Below are positions 62,598 to 64,000 of a stretch of 64,000 nucleotides of DNA, piece by piece (position 1 is the stretch's first letter; the number at the start of each line of letters is the position of its first letter). The stretch covers positions 187,579,127 to 187,643,126 of the forward strand of contig NC_135497.1 of assembly GCF_052857255.1 (NCBI RefSeq), given 5' to 3'. The notes below the pieces were generated by a model. That model ran no database searches. It had not been told where the DNA came from and worked only from the letters and a program-made list of their open reading frames with translations. A program made the translations under genes and the position numbers. The stretch is from Amblyomma americanum. Taxonomy: Eukaryota; Arthropoda; Arachnida; Ixodida; Ixodidae.

Positions 62598-62890
62598 GAC
62601 CCGCCACGGTGGCTCAGTGGTTAAGGCACTCGTCTACTGAGCCGGATTACCCGGGTTCGAACACGACCGTGGCGGCCACGTTTCGACGGAAGTAAAATGC
62701 GAAAGCTAATGTCAGTGCACGTTAAAGATCCCCAGGTGGTCCAAATTATTCCCGAGACATCCACTACAGCACCTCTTTCTTCCTTTCTTCTTTGAATCTC
62801 TCCTTTATCCCTTCCCTTACGGGGCAGTTTGGGTGTCCACCGAGATAAGTGAGACACTTAATGTGTCATTTCTTTTCCTCAAAAAAAAAC
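62598..62890 (+). mobile_element. tRNA-derived SINE with A-rich tail
   Basis: Head GGTGGCTCAGTGGTTAAGGC (A-box) and CCGGGTTCGAACACG (B-box), body sharing GTCAGTGCACGTTAAAGATC with the Ruka-like family, and a different tail (GGTGTCCACCGAGATAAG) before an A9 run. Confidence 0.92.
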
Positions 62891-63336
62891 AATTTTCAAA
62901 CACAGTAACCCTATTTTAGCAATATTAGCACCATGTGTATAAACGACAAACTATGCACAATAAAGTGGTGTATCATGTTCATATATTACCTTCATAAAAA
63001 CATTACTCACACTGTATGCATGCAATACATTGACACCATACAAAAACAAATTCTTCCCTTAAGAATCTAACATAACTATAGTAATAAAACACGCCTGCAA
63101 AATAGACTGAACAGAATAAGCAAATGAACTACAATAATGAGAGACATATTGCTCTTTCACTGTCTAAACAATTTCATACTAGACAATAGCTGTGACTTTT
63201 AGAGCATAGCAAGGAAAATTCACATTCAGTGCAAGAATGATAGCACTCATAGAAGGTGAACAAAAAAGCAGCAGTCCCAGAACACCTTTAACACCGCATT
63301 AACACATGAAACGGACTCAATACTTTTTGAGAACTG
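62891..63336. other. Intronic, unassigned
   Basis: AT-rich; nothing recognised. Confidence 0.6.
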
Positions 63337-64000
63337 TAACGGGTAACGTACTTTCGTTAACATTTTTCGGTAATGTGAGGTGTCACGTTACTAGTTACCT
63401 TTGTTGCAGTTGACCCCCACTCCGCCCCCTTTCTTTAGAAAAAAAAAAGTGCAGAGCACCTAAATTGATGTTGCAAATAAACAAACAGATGCTCTCGACG
63501 ACCTTTGTTGCGGATCGCATGCATGCGAGAAAACACCTGCTGTTCACGACGCACCCAACTAAAAAAAAAAAGACGGAATAGCCATAAAGCACAAAACACG
63601 TGCACGAACACACATTCACACACTTGCCTTCACCTACCTCCCCTTCCCGATACACTCACTCACACAACTCTACAGAGTGGAAGCATGCCAAGCATTTTGG
63701 AACATCTTATTTTTCAGAGTTACCTGAAATTTATTGAGAGTTCAGTGGTGTTTTCTTTATGAAGTTAGAATTGATCATGAAGTGTAATTTTGTGCTTAAT
63801 GTCACATTCAGAAAATGACTTCACCATGTGCCACAGAGTTAGAATCTATCACTTGTAAATCTACAGGCAACTTTAGGCCACTATAGCATTGCTAAACTCC
63901 TGCACATTTGTGCAAAGTATTCTCGTTAAATCAGGATTTCACATACAATCGTCCTTTGGGCTAGCAGTTTTGTGTTAAATATGAGCTGTATGAAATTGTT
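63337..64000. mobile_element. hAT copy, 5'-truncated, runs off the window
   Basis: GGTAACGTAC...GTGAGGTGTCACGTTACTAG through the ACACTTGCCTTCACCTACC and CACCATGTGCCACAGAGT segments matches 19745-20265 of the element at 19696, but without the pogo insertion. The outer CAGTG end is missing. Confidence 0.85.

Noticed and set aside
1..64000. CRISPR arrays, rRNA or true tRNA genes
   Set aside because: None seen; tRNA-like sequences belong to SINEs and repeats lack CRISPR structure.

Overview
This is a eukaryotic, repeat-rich genomic window. I read it as part of one very large gene. Twelve short exons on the minus strand, between 59356 and 2932, encode the amino-terminal and central parts of DROSHA, the nuclear RNase III of the microRNA Microprocessor. 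Each exon was recognised by protein similarity or by splice sites. All eleven junctions keep the reading frame, and together the exons hold 1931 coding bases (643 complete codons). The gene runs from high to low coordinates. The true 5' exons lie above 59356 and are not securely found. The two RNase III domains and the double-stranded RNA-binding domain would lie below position 1, outside the window.

The likely organism is a hard tick (Ixodidae). The arthropod-like DROSHA, the tRNA-derived SINEs resembling the Ruka-type family of Rhipicephalus, the I-like LINEs with RNase H, and the AAAGGGACACT-type foldback elements all match what I remember of tick genomes. This is inference from memory, not a search result.

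Almost all the rest is intron, made largely of transposable elements. Several have ends and target-site duplications (TSDs) that can be read directly. They include a PIF/Harbinger element with both of its genes (10627-15926, TSD TTA), itself inside an older element (9950-16861). A hAT element with a decayed transposase lies at 26108-30955 (8-bp TSD, one mismatch), with two relatives at 19696-21944 (perfect TSD GTAAGTAG) and from 63337 to the window end. Pogo/Tigger-like elements with TA TSDs lie at 4841, 7885, 40997, 52515 and 59534. Two solo LTRs in opposite orientations lie at 38016-38609 (TSD TCCC) and 42176-42764 (TSD ATGT). There is also a piggyBac relic, three LINE relics, at least four SINE families and several foldback MITEs.

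Region by region: 0-9 kb holds the most 3' exons (l, k), a 344-bp tandem duplication, a foldback element and two Tigger-like elements. 9-19 kb holds exons j, i and h around the Harbinger nest. 19-25 kb is a LINE broken by nested insertions. 26-31 kb is the coding hAT, followed by exon g. 32-35 kb is a second LINE. 37-45 kb holds exons f and e, the two solo LTRs and a degenerate minisatellite array with hairpins. 45-60 kb holds exons d, c, b and a with MITEs, a pogo relic and a piggyBac relic. 60-64 kb holds a small hAT MITE, a SINE and the start of another hAT copy.

I found no intact gene other than the DROSHA exons. Every transposon open frame I examined is broken.
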